Shown here: positions 33,064-41,572 of the stretch, piece after piece
Layout of the letters: every line of letters begins with the position of its first letter
Position numbering within the stretch: the stretch's first letter is position 1
NCBI GenBank assembly: GCA_023663945.1
Contig: JAMPGL010000026.1
Location: 1-53,193 of the forward strand
Length of the DNA: 53,193 nucleotides
DNA from: Lachnospiraceae bacterium
GTDB lineage: Bacteria > Bacillota > Clostridia > Lachnospirales > Lachnospiraceae
Direction: 5' to 3'
Notes under the pieces: generated by a model
What the model was told of the DNA's origin: nothing
Seen by the model: only the letters and a program-made list of their open reading frames with translations
Databases searched by the model: none
Translations under genes and position numbers: made by a program

Positions 33064-33623
33064 TCTTCTATCCTCCTCTGATTGCTTTCTGCCGGGTCTT
33101 TGACTTTCTTTGCCAGCGCATACATCATAAGCGCCGCAAGCGTTCCAATAACAGCTCCTCCCAAAATATCGGTAGGAAAATGCACAAACAGGTACATTCG
33201 GCTGAATGCGATTATTAACGCGCCCAAAATCGCCGCAATACCGGCTTTGCGGTTATGTAAAAGAATCGTCACCGCGGAGGCAAACCCATGCATGGTGTGT
33301 CCCGATGGAAAAGAATATTCCGACGGCGGCGGGATAATCAGCATTGTGCTGTCCCCGAGCGCCTGAAAGGGTCTGGGTCTTGCCACCAGATTTTTAATCA
33401 CGCCGTTTCCGAGCGCCAGACAAAAAAGCATGGTAAGCCCCATCAGCAGCCCGCATCTTCTGGTTCTTTTAAAGCAGAGGCACACCAGCGCAATTCCAAT
33501 CCAGACAATCCCATTGTTTCCCAATTCTGTAAAAAATATCATAATGGGATCCAGCCAGTTACAGTGAAGATTCTGCAATGCAAATAAAAAGTTCAGTTCC
33601 GTATCCTGTATTGATAACAACAT
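33060..33623 (-). CDS. PAP2-family membrane phosphatase
   Basis: A 187-aa protein with about six transmembrane helices and all three PAP2 motifs: KNLVARPRPF, PSGHT and SRMYLFVHFPTDILGG. Likely substrates are undecaprenyl pyrophosphate or phosphatidic acid; these cannot be told apart here. ATG 33623 follows GGAGG by eight bases; a longer in-frame extension to 33776 lacks a site and is Cys rich. It is coupled to metG by a 4-bp overlap. Confidence 0.9.
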   Translation of the reverse strand: MLLSIQDTELNFLFALQNLHCNWLDPIMIFFTELGNNGIVWIGIALVCLCFKRTRRCGLLMGLTMLFCLALGNGVIKNLVARPRPFQALGDSTMLIIPPPSEYSFPSGHTMHGFASAVTILLHNRKAGIAAILGALIIAFSRMYLFVHFPTDILGGAVIGTLAALMMYALAKKVKDPAESNQRRIEE

Positions 33624-33757
33624 CTGCCTATCCTCCTCAAACATCTCTATTTTACATGATAGTTGCCATTCCGTCAAACGATGCGTCCAAACTATACTAA
33701 TTTTAGGTAACAGTTCTGCTTTGCAGTTCCGGCTGCAGGAAATTAAGACACAACAAT

Positions 33758-33782
33758 CCCCGGATGGTGGAAGCATCCGGGG
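33758..33782 (-). terminator. Hairpin after the ammonium transporter gene
   Basis: A perfect stem CCCCGGATG / CATCCGGGG with a seven-base loop lies about 40 bp past the amt stop. A T-rich but interrupted tail (ATTGTTGTGTCTT) follows on the minus strand. Confidence 0.65.
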
Positions 33783-33819
33783 ACTGCCTATCTAAAACAA
33801 GGGATTGGATAAAAACAAT

Positions 33820-35565
33820 TTATTCTACATCTTGAAGCGCTGCAAAATCCACTTCTCCGGTACGAACCTTCACCACTTTGTCCACATGGTATACAAAAAT
33901 CTTACCGTCGCCGATATGACCGGTATAAAGCGCTCTCTTAGCCGCCTCAATCACCTGTTCAACCGGAATCTTGCTCACTACCACTTCAATCTTAACCTTG
34001 GGAAGAAGCGTGGCATCCATCTCAACGCCGCGGTACATCTCGCCTGCGCCCTTCTGAACGCCGCATCCCATAACCTGTGTCACGGTCATTCCGGTAACGC
34101 CAAGGTCATTCATAGCCTTCTTTAAACGCTCATACCTTGATAATTTTGCAATCACAACTACCTTGTGAATACCGGTGTCTTCTACCGGAGCCGAAACTAC
34201 CTTTACGGCCGCATTCCGAAGCGTCTCGGAAGCCTGCTCATATTCTTCCACGCCAAGGCTGGTATTCTCATTTACTTCCATCGTCATGGTGTTAGAAATA
34301 TCCATAATGCTGAATCCGGAATATGCGGAAGGAAGCCCATGCTCACAGGAGTCAAGACCTACAATTTCCTCCTCCTCCGAAACGCGCAGTCCCGCCGTTG
34401 CCTTTATAATAAGGAATGCAATGGTGATGGTCACTGCCGTCCACGCCGCAACCGCCGCAAATCCTACAAGCTGAATCCCAAGCTGCTTAAAGCCTCCTCC
34501 GTAAAAAAGACCAACCACACTGTCATTTCCGGGCGCCGCCGTTGTTGCAAACAAACCGGTTGCAATGGTTCCCCAGATTCCGTTTAAACAGTGAACCGCA
34601 ACAGCGCCTACCGGATCGTCAATATGTAACTTGTAGTCCAAAAACCACACGCCGAATACCACCAGCAGACCTGCTACCGCGCCGATAATGATTGCGCCTG
34701 TCACATCCGTCACATCGCAGGGTGCCGTGATTGCTACCAGCCCGGCAAGCGATGCATTTAAACACATCGACACATCCGGCTTTCCATATTTAACCCAGGT
34801 AAAAACCATGCACACCACAGTGGCAATCGCCGGAGCAACCGTAGTGGTTACAAACACAGAACCAAGCTGTTCCACGCTGGTACATGCCGCACCGTTAAAT
34901 CCATACCAGCCAAGCCACAAAATAAACACGCCAAGACATCCAATCGGAAGATTGTGCCCGGGAAACGCATTTACCTTTGTAATCTTTCCCTGCTTATCCG
35001 TAACAAATTTTCCAATACGGGGACCAAGCATCTTCGCGCCGATTAACGCTGAAATACCGCCTACCATATGGATTGCACAGGAGCCTGCAAAATCATGAAA
35101 TCCTATCTGTGCAAGCCAGCCGCCGCCCCAAATCCAATGAGCTTCAATGGGATAAATCAGCGCGGATATGATTCCGGAATAAATACAGTAGGACAAAAAC
35201 TTTGTCCTCTCCGCCATTGCACCGGAAACGATGGTTGCCGTTGTGGCGCAGAAAACTAAGTTAAACACAAAGTTGGACCAGTCAAAATTTTCGTAAGCCG
35301 TAAAAATATCAAATCCCGGCTTTCCAATCAATCCTGCCAAATCCTCGCCAAGAAGCAGGCCAAATCCGATCAGGATAAATACCACGGTTCCGATGCAAAA
35401 ATCCATCAGATTCTTCATCAGAATATTTCCCGCATTCTTTGCTCTGGTAAATCCGGTCTCCACCATCGCAAATCCCGCCTGCATCCAAAAAACCAGTGCC
35501 GCGCCGATCAGAAACCAGACGCCGAATACCTGACCATTTACTGCGCTTAAAATCTCTTCTGTCAT
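33820..35565 (-). CDS. amt: Ammonium transporter fused to a PII (GlnB-like) domain
   Basis: A 581-aa fusion. Residues 1 to about 410 are an Amt channel with eleven membrane helices and conserved signatures (GFAMVETGFTRAKN, HMVGGISALIGA). Residues about 467-581 are a PII domain (HKVVVIAKLSRYERLKKAMNDLGVTGMTV in parts, LPKVKIEVVVSKIPVEQVIEAA, GDGKIFVYHVDKVVKVRTGE), ending like a true GlnB. PII proteins normally plug Amt with their T-loop; here the regulator is covalent. In the T-loop, GEMYRGVEMD has Met where E. coli GlnB has uridylylated Tyr51. A linker of about 50 residues joins the parts. Confidence 0.95.
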   Translation of the reverse strand: MTEEILSAVNGQVFGVWFLIGAALVFWMQAGFAMVETGFTRAKNAGNILMKNLMDFCIGTVVFILIGFGLLLGEDLAGLIGKPGFDIFTAYENFDWSNFVFNLVFCATTATIVSGAMAERTKFLSYCIYSGIISALIYPIEAHWIWGGGWLAQIGFHDFAGSCAIHMVGGISALIGAKMLGPRIGKFVTDKQGKITKVNAFPGHNLPIGCLGVFILWLGWYGFNGAACTSVEQLGSVFVTTTVAPAIATVVCMVFTWVKYGKPDVSMCLNASLAGLVAITAPCDVTDVTGAIIIGAVAGLLVVFGVWFLDYKLHIDDPVGAVAVHCLNGIWGTIATGLFATTAAPGNDSVVGLFYGGGFKQLGIQLVGFAAVAAWTAVTITIAFLIIKATAGLRVSEEEEIVGLDSCEHGLPSAYSGFSIMDISNTMTMEVNENTSLGVEEYEQASETLRNAAVKVVSAPVEDTGIHKVVVIAKLSRYERLKKAMNDLGVTGMTVTQVMGCGVQKGAGEMYRGVEMDATLLPKVKIEVVVSKIPVEQVIEAAKRALYTGHIGDGKIFVYHVDKVVKVRTGEVDFAALQDVE

Positions 35566-35611
35566 AATTTTTCCTCCTCATGAAACTACAGCATGCTTTG
35601 CAGGCTGTACC

Positions 35612-35639
35612 ATTATCCCCAAATGACTGCGCTCATCAA
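35612..35639 (-). promoter_or_regulatory. Probable promoter of the amt gene
   Basis: On the minus strand, TTGATG (35634-35639), a 16-bp spacer and GATAAT (35612-35617) precede the amt start by about 45 nt. A small ACAGC/GCTGT stem lies in the leader. Confidence 0.55.
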
Positions 35640-35656
35640 GCGTTTTCATTTGGATG

Positions 35657-35690
35657 AAAAAAAGGCACCGCGAACTTCGCAGCACCTTTG
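35657..35690 (-). terminator. Rho-independent terminator of the acetyltransferase gene
   Basis: On the minus strand, AGGTGCTGCGAA pairs imperfectly with TTCGCGGTGCCT and is followed by seven T. It lies between the acetyltransferase stop and the amt promoter. Confidence 0.85.
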
Positions 35691-35728
35691 CTTCATGTAG
35701 TGCATAATAGCACTCACATTTTTACCTG

Positions 35729-36688
35729 TCAACTATTTTTTGAAAATTTATTTTCCATATTATTTTTCCTGTTTCTGATGTAGCGGTGGTAATGGCGTCC
35801 AAGCTCCACCTCGCTGTCAAACGCAAATCCCAGCCTTTCAAGAAGGTGAATCGAAGTCCTGTTCCCGCCATCGACAAACGCCTGTATCTTCGGAAAATCC
35901 AGCTCTTCCCCTGCATACTTTAAAATAGCGGAGCAGACTTCAAACGCATAACCCTGCCTCTGATAAGCGGCGTCAATCACAAATCCCAATTCCGGAATAT
36001 CGTAGCCGTCACGGACATTCAGCCCCGCCCTGCCGATTACCTGTCCGCTTTCCTTATGAATCACTGTCCATAAGCCAAACCCGTAAAAATTGTAAATCTG
36101 TTCCACATATGCTTTTAAATATTCCAGCTCTTTCTCCCTGTCGGGAAACAAATCCTCCATATATCTGGTGATGGAAGGATTCTTATAAATACGGTAAAAG
36201 TCATCCACGTCCTCCGGAATGGTCTCTCTCACCGTCATCCGCTCCGTCTCCAGAATATCCCACGGAATCCCTGCAAGCCGTTTAAACGCTTTCTGGTAGG
36301 AGCTGTACTCCACCGCCGGAAGATCCTCCACCGCATATTTTGCCCCGGAAAAAGTCTCCTCTTTATTCCTATCATGATAAAAGGCAATTACGTAACAGCC
36401 CTTCTCATGCATATTATCAAAAACAAACGCCGTGTCCGTCACAATCAGCGTATGTTCCCTGTCAATATTCTCTAACTCATTGAGCCTTGCAGAATCGGCG
36501 GTTTTTTCAAGACCGGCGGTTTCTTCCGAATTACCGTTCTCTTCCAAGCCATCTGTTCCCTTAGAAGTAATGATAATGAACTCCGCCTGCACTCCCGCTT
36601 GTTTTAACTTTCTGATAACCTCCTCCCTGTATTTGTCCGCCGTCCTTTCATAATCCTCGGACAATAAAAACAGAATATATTTTAGCAT
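35729..36688 (-). CDS. GNAT acetyltransferase with an N-terminal HAD-like domain
   Basis: A 319-aa protein. Residues 1 to about 145 look like a degenerate HAD-type alpha/beta domain (YILFLLSEDYERT, HTLIVTDTAFVFD, CYVIAFYHDRN) without the full catalytic DxD. Residues about 150-310 are a RimJ/RimL-like GNAT domain (LETERMTVRETIPEDVDDFY, ELGFVIDAAYQRQGYAFEV, NRTSIHLLERLGF). It may acetylate a small molecule or protein N-terminus; the substrate is unknown. ATG 36688 follows GTGGAG with six-base spacing. It is divergent from ppiB. Confidence 0.85.
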   Translation of the reverse strand: MLKYILFLLSEDYERTADKYREEVIRKLKQAGVQAEFIIITSKGTDGLEENGNSEETAGLEKTADSARLNELENIDREHTLIVTDTAFVFDNMHEKGCYVIAFYHDRNKEETFSGAKYAVEDLPAVEYSSYQKAFKRLAGIPWDILETERMTVRETIPEDVDDFYRIYKNPSITRYMEDLFPDREKELEYLKAYVEQIYNFYGFGLWTVIHKESGQVIGRAGLNVRDGYDIPELGFVIDAAYQRQGYAFEVCSAILKYAGEELDFPKIQAFVDGGNRTSIHLLERLGFAFDSEVELGRHYHRYIRNRKNNMENKFSKNS

Positions 36689-36776
36689 TGTCAACTCCAC
36701 CCGCTTCCGTTAAAATAAGATTAGCCAAAAACATTATAATACAGGATAAACTAATTGAAAAGAAAGGAAAATTATC

Positions 36777-37298
36777 ATGGCACAAAATCCTATTGTCACT
36801 TTTACTATGGAAAACGGAGATGTTATCAAAGCGGAGTTATATCCCGATACCGCTCCCATCTCTGTCAATAATTTTATCAGCCTGATCAATCAAAAATTTT
36901 ATGACGGAGTCATTTTTCACCGGGTTATCAAGGGCTTTATGATTCAAGGCGGCGACCCGGAAGGGACAGGCTTCGGCGGTCCGGGATACAGCATCAAGGG
37001 CGAATTTTCTTCCAACGGCGTGGAGAATCCCTTAAAGCACACGGAGGGCGTTCTCTCCATGGCAAGAAGCATGGCTCCCGACTCTGCCGGTTCTCAGTTT
37101 TTTATCATGCACAAAAACAGCCCTCATTTAGACGGTTCCTATGCCGCCTTTGGCAAAGTCGTTGAAGGCATGGAAGCTGTCAATAAGATTGCCGAGACCA
37201 AAACAGATTATTCCGACCGTCCTTTAGAGGTTCAACGGATCAAAACGGTTACCGTTGACACTTTTGGGGTGGAATATCCGGAACCTGAGAAGCTCTAA
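36777..37298 (+). CDS. ppiB: Peptidyl-prolyl cis-trans isomerase, cyclophilin type
   Basis: A 173-aa cytoplasmic cyclophilin. Active-site residues lie in FHRVIKGFMIQGGDPEGTGFGG and SMARSMAPDSAGSQFFIM, with HLDGSYAAFGKV. It catalyses proline isomerisation during folding. ATG 36777 follows AAAGGA. A TATAAT lies at 36735-36740 but without a good -35. It is transcribed alone and followed by a hairpin. Confidence 0.95.
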   Translation: MAQNPIVTFTMENGDVIKAELYPDTAPISVNNFISLINQKFYDGVIFHRVIKGFMIQGGDPEGTGFGGPGYSIKGEFSSNGVENPLKHTEGVLSMARSMAPDSAGSQFFIMHKNSPHLDGSYAAFGKVVEGMEAVNKIAETKTDYSDRPLEVQRIKTVTVDTFGVEYPEPEKL

Positions 37299-37309
37299 TT
37301 CTTTTTTTG

Positions 37310-37335
37310 CAGGGCAGCGCTCTGGCGCAGCCCTG
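37310..37335 (+). terminator. Hairpin after ppiB
   Basis: CAGGGC / GCCCTG with an inner AGCGC / GCGCA pairing and a short loop. The tail is T-rich but interrupted (TTCATATTTTG). Confidence 0.7.
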
Positions 37336-37723
37336 TTCATATTTTGTTCACATTTAATTTAAAAAAACTTAAATATCACTCCATTTTTTAGACATTTCTC
37401 TCTCGTATACTAATACCATAAGATGCAAGGCAAATAATTCTTCATGACATTTTCAAAGTAATTGATTTATTAATAACTTTTTCATAATAAATGCCAAGTA
37501 AACGTTGTTTACTTGGCATCCTCCCTTTTTGGGAGTTTTTATTTAATAGTAGTTTTTTCAAGAGAATATTATCGCGAAGCGATTTTCTTATTTTTGCTTG
37601 TATTTTTATTCACTTTCATGTATATTAATAAACAGAAGCTTATCCAATGGGGGATTTACGAAAGGTAAATTCTTTTTTTATGCTTCCTTTCAACTATCCA
37701 TCTTATGATAAAGGAGACTATTT
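37336..37723 (+). promoter_or_regulatory. Long leader before the alanine symporter gene, with attenuator-like hairpins
   Basis: This is about 390 bp without an ORF. It contains a perfect 13-bp stem (ATGCCAAGTAAAC / GTTTACTTGGCAT, 37491-37519) directly followed by CTCCC-TTTTT-GGGAG-TTTTT (37521-37540), a clear terminator. Further down, GGATTTAC-GAAAG-GTAAATTC (37651-37672) is followed by seven T, a second terminator. I do not recognise a known riboswitch class; glycine riboswitch signatures are absent. Confidence 0.6.
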
Positions 37724-39232
37724 ATGGAAAAAGTAATGGAAACCATCGAACGGGTAAACAGTGCCATAAACGGTGTGGTATGGGGAATCCCCATGCTGAT
37801 TCTGATTATCGGCACCGGCATTTACATGACCGCAGGGCTTAAGTTCTTCCAGATTACCCGGATTAAGCACTGGATGAACGAAACTTTTCTGGCAATTTTC
37901 AAGAAAAAACACGTAACCGCACATACAGGAAAAGAGGAATCTTCTATTTCTCAATTTCAGGCGCTTTCCACTGCCCTTGCAGCAACCATCGGCGTCGGTA
38001 ACATTTCCGGCGTTGCAGGCGCAATCATCACCGGCGGAGCCGGAGCTGTTTTCTGGATGTGGCTTTCCGCACTGTTCGGAATGATGACGAACTATTCTGA
38101 AAATGTGCTGGGTATTTATTACCGCCGTAAAAATTCCAAAGATGAGTGGTCCGGAGGCGCTATGTACTATCTTCAGGACGGACTCAAAAATAAAAAGGGC
38201 ATCGGAGTTTTGGCAAAGCCTTTGGCAGTTTTGTTTGCACTGTTCTGCGTATTTGCCTCTTTCGGTATCGGAAATATGACGCAGGTGCACGAGATTGCAA
38301 GCTCCATGAGCGATACATTCAGCATTCCTCCCCTTGCTACCGGCATTATCATCACGGTAATTGCCGCTCTGGTTATCTTGGGCGGTATCAAAGTAATCGG
38401 AAATGTAGCTGAAAAAATCGTTCCTTTTATGGCATGTGCATACATAGTGGGAACCATCATTATATTGATTATGAATATTGGTTCTATTCCCGCCGTCTTA
38501 GGCGCAATCTTCACCAACGCTTTCGGACTTCGCCCTATCGCAGGCGCTACCGTAGGCATTATGATCAAGCAGGCAATGACCATGGGCTTTAAGCGCGGGG
38601 TATTCTCCAACGAGGCAGGCCTCGGTTCCTCCGTTATGGTCCACTCCGCTTCCAACGTAAAAGAACCCATTGTTCAAGGTATGTGGGGAATCTTTGAAGT
38701 ATTTTTTGATACCATTGTAGTATGTACCCTGACCGCTTTCACCGTGCTTTGTTCCGGATTGATTGATTTGGAAACCGGCGCTGTCCTTACCTCTTCTACT
38801 GGAGCTTCTCTGGTCAGTGAGGCGCTTTCCGAAGGGCTTGGTTCCCTTGCCGGCGGATTTGTCACGATAGCGATTTCACTTTTTGCATTTACCACGGTGC
38901 TTGGCTGGTCTTTCTATGGAACCAAATCCTGCGAGTATCTGTTTGGAACCAAAGCAACGATCGTCTACAAGATTATTTTCGTGGTCTGCATTACTTTTGG
39001 CGCAACCATGAACTTTGAACTGGCGTGGGCAATTGCTGACACCTTAAATGCACTGATGGCAATTCCCAACTTAATCGGCGTCCTTGCCTTGTCAGGCACG
39101 GTATTTGCCATTACTAAGAATTATCTTGACCGTAAAGTTACTAAAACTGATGTCAGCTTGAAGCCGATGTTATCTTTTGACCCTAATATTCAGGCAATGC
39201 AGGAAGAAGCTTTAAAACAGGAAGAAGAATAA
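37724..39232 (+). CDS. Sodium:alanine symporter (AGCS family)
   Basis: A 502-aa membrane protein with about ten to eleven helices. Family marks include FQALSTALAATIGVGNISGVAGAIITGGAGAVFWMW (in parts) and FSNEAGLGSSVMVHSASNVKEP. AGCS proteins import alanine or glycine with Na+. ATG 37724 follows AAAGGAG. The gene is preceded by a terminator-containing leader and followed by a shared terminator, so it is monocistronic. The C-terminal tail is acidic (EEALKQEEE). Confidence 0.95.
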   Translation: MEKVMETIERVNSAINGVVWGIPMLILIIGTGIYMTAGLKFFQITRIKHWMNETFLAIFKKKHVTAHTGKEESSISQFQALSTALAATIGVGNISGVAGAIITGGAGAVFWMWLSALFGMMTNYSENVLGIYYRRKNSKDEWSGGAMYYLQDGLKNKKGIGVLAKPLAVLFALFCVFASFGIGNMTQVHEIASSMSDTFSIPPLATGIIITVIAALVILGGIKVIGNVAEKIVPFMACAYIVGTIIILIMNIGSIPAVLGAIFTNAFGLRPIAGATVGIMIKQAMTMGFKRGVFSNEAGLGSSVMVHSASNVKEPIVQGMWGIFEVFFDTIVVCTLTAFTVLCSGLIDLETGAVLTSSTGASLVSEALSEGLGSLAGGFVTIAISLFAFTTVLGWSFYGTKSCEYLFGTKATIVYKIIFVVCITFGATMNFELAWAIADTLNALMAIPNLIGVLALSGTVFAITKNYLDRKVTKTDVSLKPMLSFDPNIQAMQEEALKQEEE

Positions 39233-39276
39233 TATTTTCTGCGTGAGTTTCTTATAATAAATCGATACAAACAAAA

Positions 39277-39322
39277 AATAAGCATCCTAACTGTTCAAAG
39301 TGTAGGATGCTTATTCTTATTT
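39277..39322. terminator. Bidirectional terminator between symporter and fba genes
   Basis: The perfect 13-bp stem AATAAGCATCCTA / TAGGATGCTTATT has T-rich tails on both strands, and lies between convergent genes. Confidence 0.92.
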
Positions 39323-39346
39323 TAAGCTTCTAAAACAATATCCTCA

Positions 39347-40210
39347 TCAAGCCTTGTCGATGGAACCAAAGATTTCCATTTTTTCCTTAACAGTAGCTTT
39401 GATTGCTTCGAAACCGGGAGCAAGAAGCTTACGAGGGTCAAATCCCTTACCCTGCTGATCCTTTCCTTCTTCGATATACTTACGTGTTGCAGCCGCAAAT
39501 GAAAGCTGGCACTCCGTATTAACGTTAATCTTTGCAACGCCCAAAGAAATTGCTTTCTTGATCATATCGGTCGGAATGCCTGTACCGCCGTGAAGCACTA
39601 AAGGCATGTCTCCTGTAAGCTGCTGGATTGCATCCAGAGTCTCAAAAGATAATCCCTGCCAGTTTGCAGGATATTTGCCGTGAATGTTTCCGATGCCTGC
39701 TGCCAGAAAATCGATACCGAGATCAGCGATAGCCTTGCACTCCTTAGGATCTGCGCATTCGCCCATGCCTACAACGCCGTCTTCCTCGCCGCCGATAGAA
39801 CCAACCTCTGCCTCAATGGAAATTCCTTTCTCATGAGCCGCCGCAACCAATTCTTTGGTCTTTGCTACGTTCTCCTCAATAGGATAGTGGGAACCGTCAA
39901 ACATTACGGATGAAAAGCCGGCTTCAATACACTTATAGCAGTGTTCATAGCTGCCGTGATCCAAATGAAGTGCCACGGGAACTGTGATATTCTGATCCTT
40001 GATAAATCCTTTCACCATGCCAACTACTACATCGTATCCGCCCATGTATTTTCCTGCGCCCTCAGATACGCCAAGGATTACAGGGGAATTGTTTTCCTGT
40101 GCCGTTAACAGGATTGCCTTTGTCCACTCAAGGTTGTTGATGTTGAACTGACCAACAGCATAGTGGCCTGCTTTTGCTTTCTGAAGCATTTCTGTTGCTG
40201 AAACTAACAT
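39347..40210 (-). CDS. fba: Class II fructose-1,6-bisphosphate aldolase
   Basis: A 287-aa zinc-dependent aldolase of glycolysis and gluconeogenesis. It has HLDHG (about 82-86, first zinc His region and catalytic Asp), FDGSHYPIEEN, the Glu-rich segment GSIGGEEDGV, GIGNIHGKYP (zinc His), and VLHGGTGIP. ATG 40210 follows GGAGG; the ORF extends five codons further without a site. It has its own promoter (40253-40281). Confidence 0.97.
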   Translation of the reverse strand: MLVSATEMLQKAKAGHYAVGQFNINNLEWTKAILLTAQENNSPVILGVSEGAGKYMGGYDVVVGMVKGFIKDQNITVPVALHLDHGSYEHCYKCIEAGFSSVMFDGSHYPIEENVAKTKELVAAAHEKGISIEAEVGSIGGEEDGVVGMGECADPKECKAIADLGIDFLAAGIGNIHGKYPANWQGLSFETLDAIQQLTGDMPLVLHGGTGIPTDMIKKAISLGVAKINVNTECQLSFAAATRKYIEEGKDQQGKGFDPRKLLAPGFEAIKATVKEKMEIFGSIDKA

Positions 40211-40252
40211 TTTATTTACCTCCATTCAATTTTTAGCGATTTCACCGTACCT

Positions 40253-40281
40253 ATTATAACCTATTCACCCAAAAAAAGCAA
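40253..40281 (-). promoter_or_regulatory. Promoter of fba
   Basis: On the minus strand, TTGCTT (40276-40281), a 17-bp spacer and a perfect TATAAT (40253-40258). Confidence 0.7.
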
Positions 40282-40345
40282 TAATGCTGCTTGTTCTTCA
40301 TCCACGGGTAACAGCTTAGTCTTGCCGTTCCGGAGAGCAGGAAAG

Positions 40346-41245
40346 TTACCCCTTCGGCACCAATATCTGCAGCGCATGTTTTTTATTGAGAATCGTAACT
40401 TCCGTATGTCTCCCTCCAAACTCCCCATCCAGCGTCCACGCGGCTTCCTCATCAGAGTAAACCTTAAGCCGCTCCGTCTTAAAGCAGTACATACATTGAG
40501 TATTGATATTTCCCGTAAGGAGCGCCGTCATAATCTGGTTTAGCTCCATTGCGTTGGCGGGACGTTTGATCAGGGTAACTTCAAATTTTCCGTCATCCAG
40601 TTCTATATACTTGCCGGTGATGCGCTTAAATCCTCCCACGGAAGTGGAGTTTGTGATCATCCCAAATAAAAACTCCCCCTCTGCGGTCAACTCTTCGCTC
40701 TCCACCCTCATCTTGTAGGATTTAACCGCAGACAAACGGCGCATTCCTTCCAGAATATAAGCCATATGTCCCAGCACATTCTTCACGTCCTGACGGGTCT
40801 CATAGGACACATCGGTAAAAATGCCAAAAGCCGCGATATAGACAAACGTGTCATCATTAAAAGCCCCTATATCGCAATAAAAGGGAGCGCCGTCTACAAT
40901 TCCCTGCGCCGCCCGTATCATATTCTTTGGAATGCCCAGACTGTTTGCAAAATCATTGGTGCTTCCGGCAGGAACATAGCCGATTGGAATCCGGTCCTCA
41001 CACTGCATCATGCCGGTGACCACCTCGTCCAAGGTTCCATCCCCGCCGCTGCACACCACAAGGTCGTAGTTTCCAGGCTGTCTCTCCTTTACTGCCACAA
41101 GCCCGTCCCCCTGCGCCTGCGTGGGATAAGCCGTGACCTCGTAATCCGCTTTGGTAAAAATATCAATAATATCCAGCAGATTACTTCTGATTTTTGCCTT
41201 GCCCGCCCGTGGATTATAGATAAAAAGCATTTTCTTCTTTTTCAT
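40346..41245 (-). CDS. Diacylglycerol kinase family lipid kinase (YegS/DgkB/BmrU-like)
   Basis: A 299-aa kinase. The N-terminal DAGK catalytic domain has MLFIYNPRAGKAKI and the glycine-rich VVCSGGDGTLDEVV, then GYVPAGSTNDFANSLGIP. It phosphorylates diacylglycerol or a related lipid with ATP at the membrane surface. ATG 41245 follows AAGGAG with five-base spacing. It lies at the downstream end of the HPr-whiA-rapZ-murB-glk-hprK cluster on the same strand. Confidence 0.92.
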   Translation of the reverse strand: MKKKKMLFIYNPRAGKAKIRSNLLDIIDIFTKADYEVTAYPTQAQGDGLVAVKERQPGNYDLVVCSGGDGTLDEVVTGMMQCEDRIPIGYVPAGSTNDFANSLGIPKNMIRAAQGIVDGAPFYCDIGAFNDDTFVYIAAFGIFTDVSYETRQDVKNVLGHMAYILEGMRRLSAVKSYKMRVESEELTAEGEFLFGMITNSTSVGGFKRITGKYIELDDGKFEVTLIKRPANAMELNQIMTALLTGNINTQCMYCFKTERLKVYSDEEAAWTLDGEFGGRHTEVTILNKKHALQILVPKG

Positions 41246-41299
41246 GGGTTCTCCTTCGCTGGATAAAAAGAGCAAAGCTTCCTGCTTTGCTCCTCTTCT

Positions 41300-41572
41300 T
41301 CATTCTCTGCGCTGCTTTTTGTTGCCGCTTAAGTACTCTTCAATGTCATCCAAAGCTTCTTTTTCATCATTGCCGTTAGCAGTGACTTTTACGGATTCTC
41401 CCGTTCCCAGCGCAAGGCTCATCATGCCCATAATGCTTTTGGCATTCACCTTTTTTCCTTCTGCTTCAATGTACACAGAGCTTTCATGCTGGTTTGCCAC
41501 CTGTACGAGCATAGCAATCGGTCTTGCTTCCAATCCGCCTGTCAGCTGGATTGTGATTGATCTTTCAATCAT
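41300..41572 (-). CDS. crh: HPr-like (Crh-type) protein lacking the PTS histidine
   Basis: A 90-aa HPr-fold protein. The site that should be GLHARP reads GLEARP, so His15, phosphorylated by enzyme I, is Glu. The HPr kinase site around Ser46 (NAKSIMGMMSLAL) is kept. This is the pattern of B. subtilis Crh (Gln15), which acts only in catabolite repression through CcpA. It follows whiA with a 4-bp overlap, as crh follows whiA in Bacillus, and hprK is 4 kb upstream. So a regulatory rather than a sugar-transport role is likely. The ATG 41572 site is AAGGAGG. Confidence 0.88.
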   Translation of the reverse strand: MIERSITIQLTGGLEARPIAMLVQVANQHESSVYIEAEGKKVNAKSIMGMMSLALGTGESVKVTANGNDEKEALDDIEEYLSGNKKQRRE

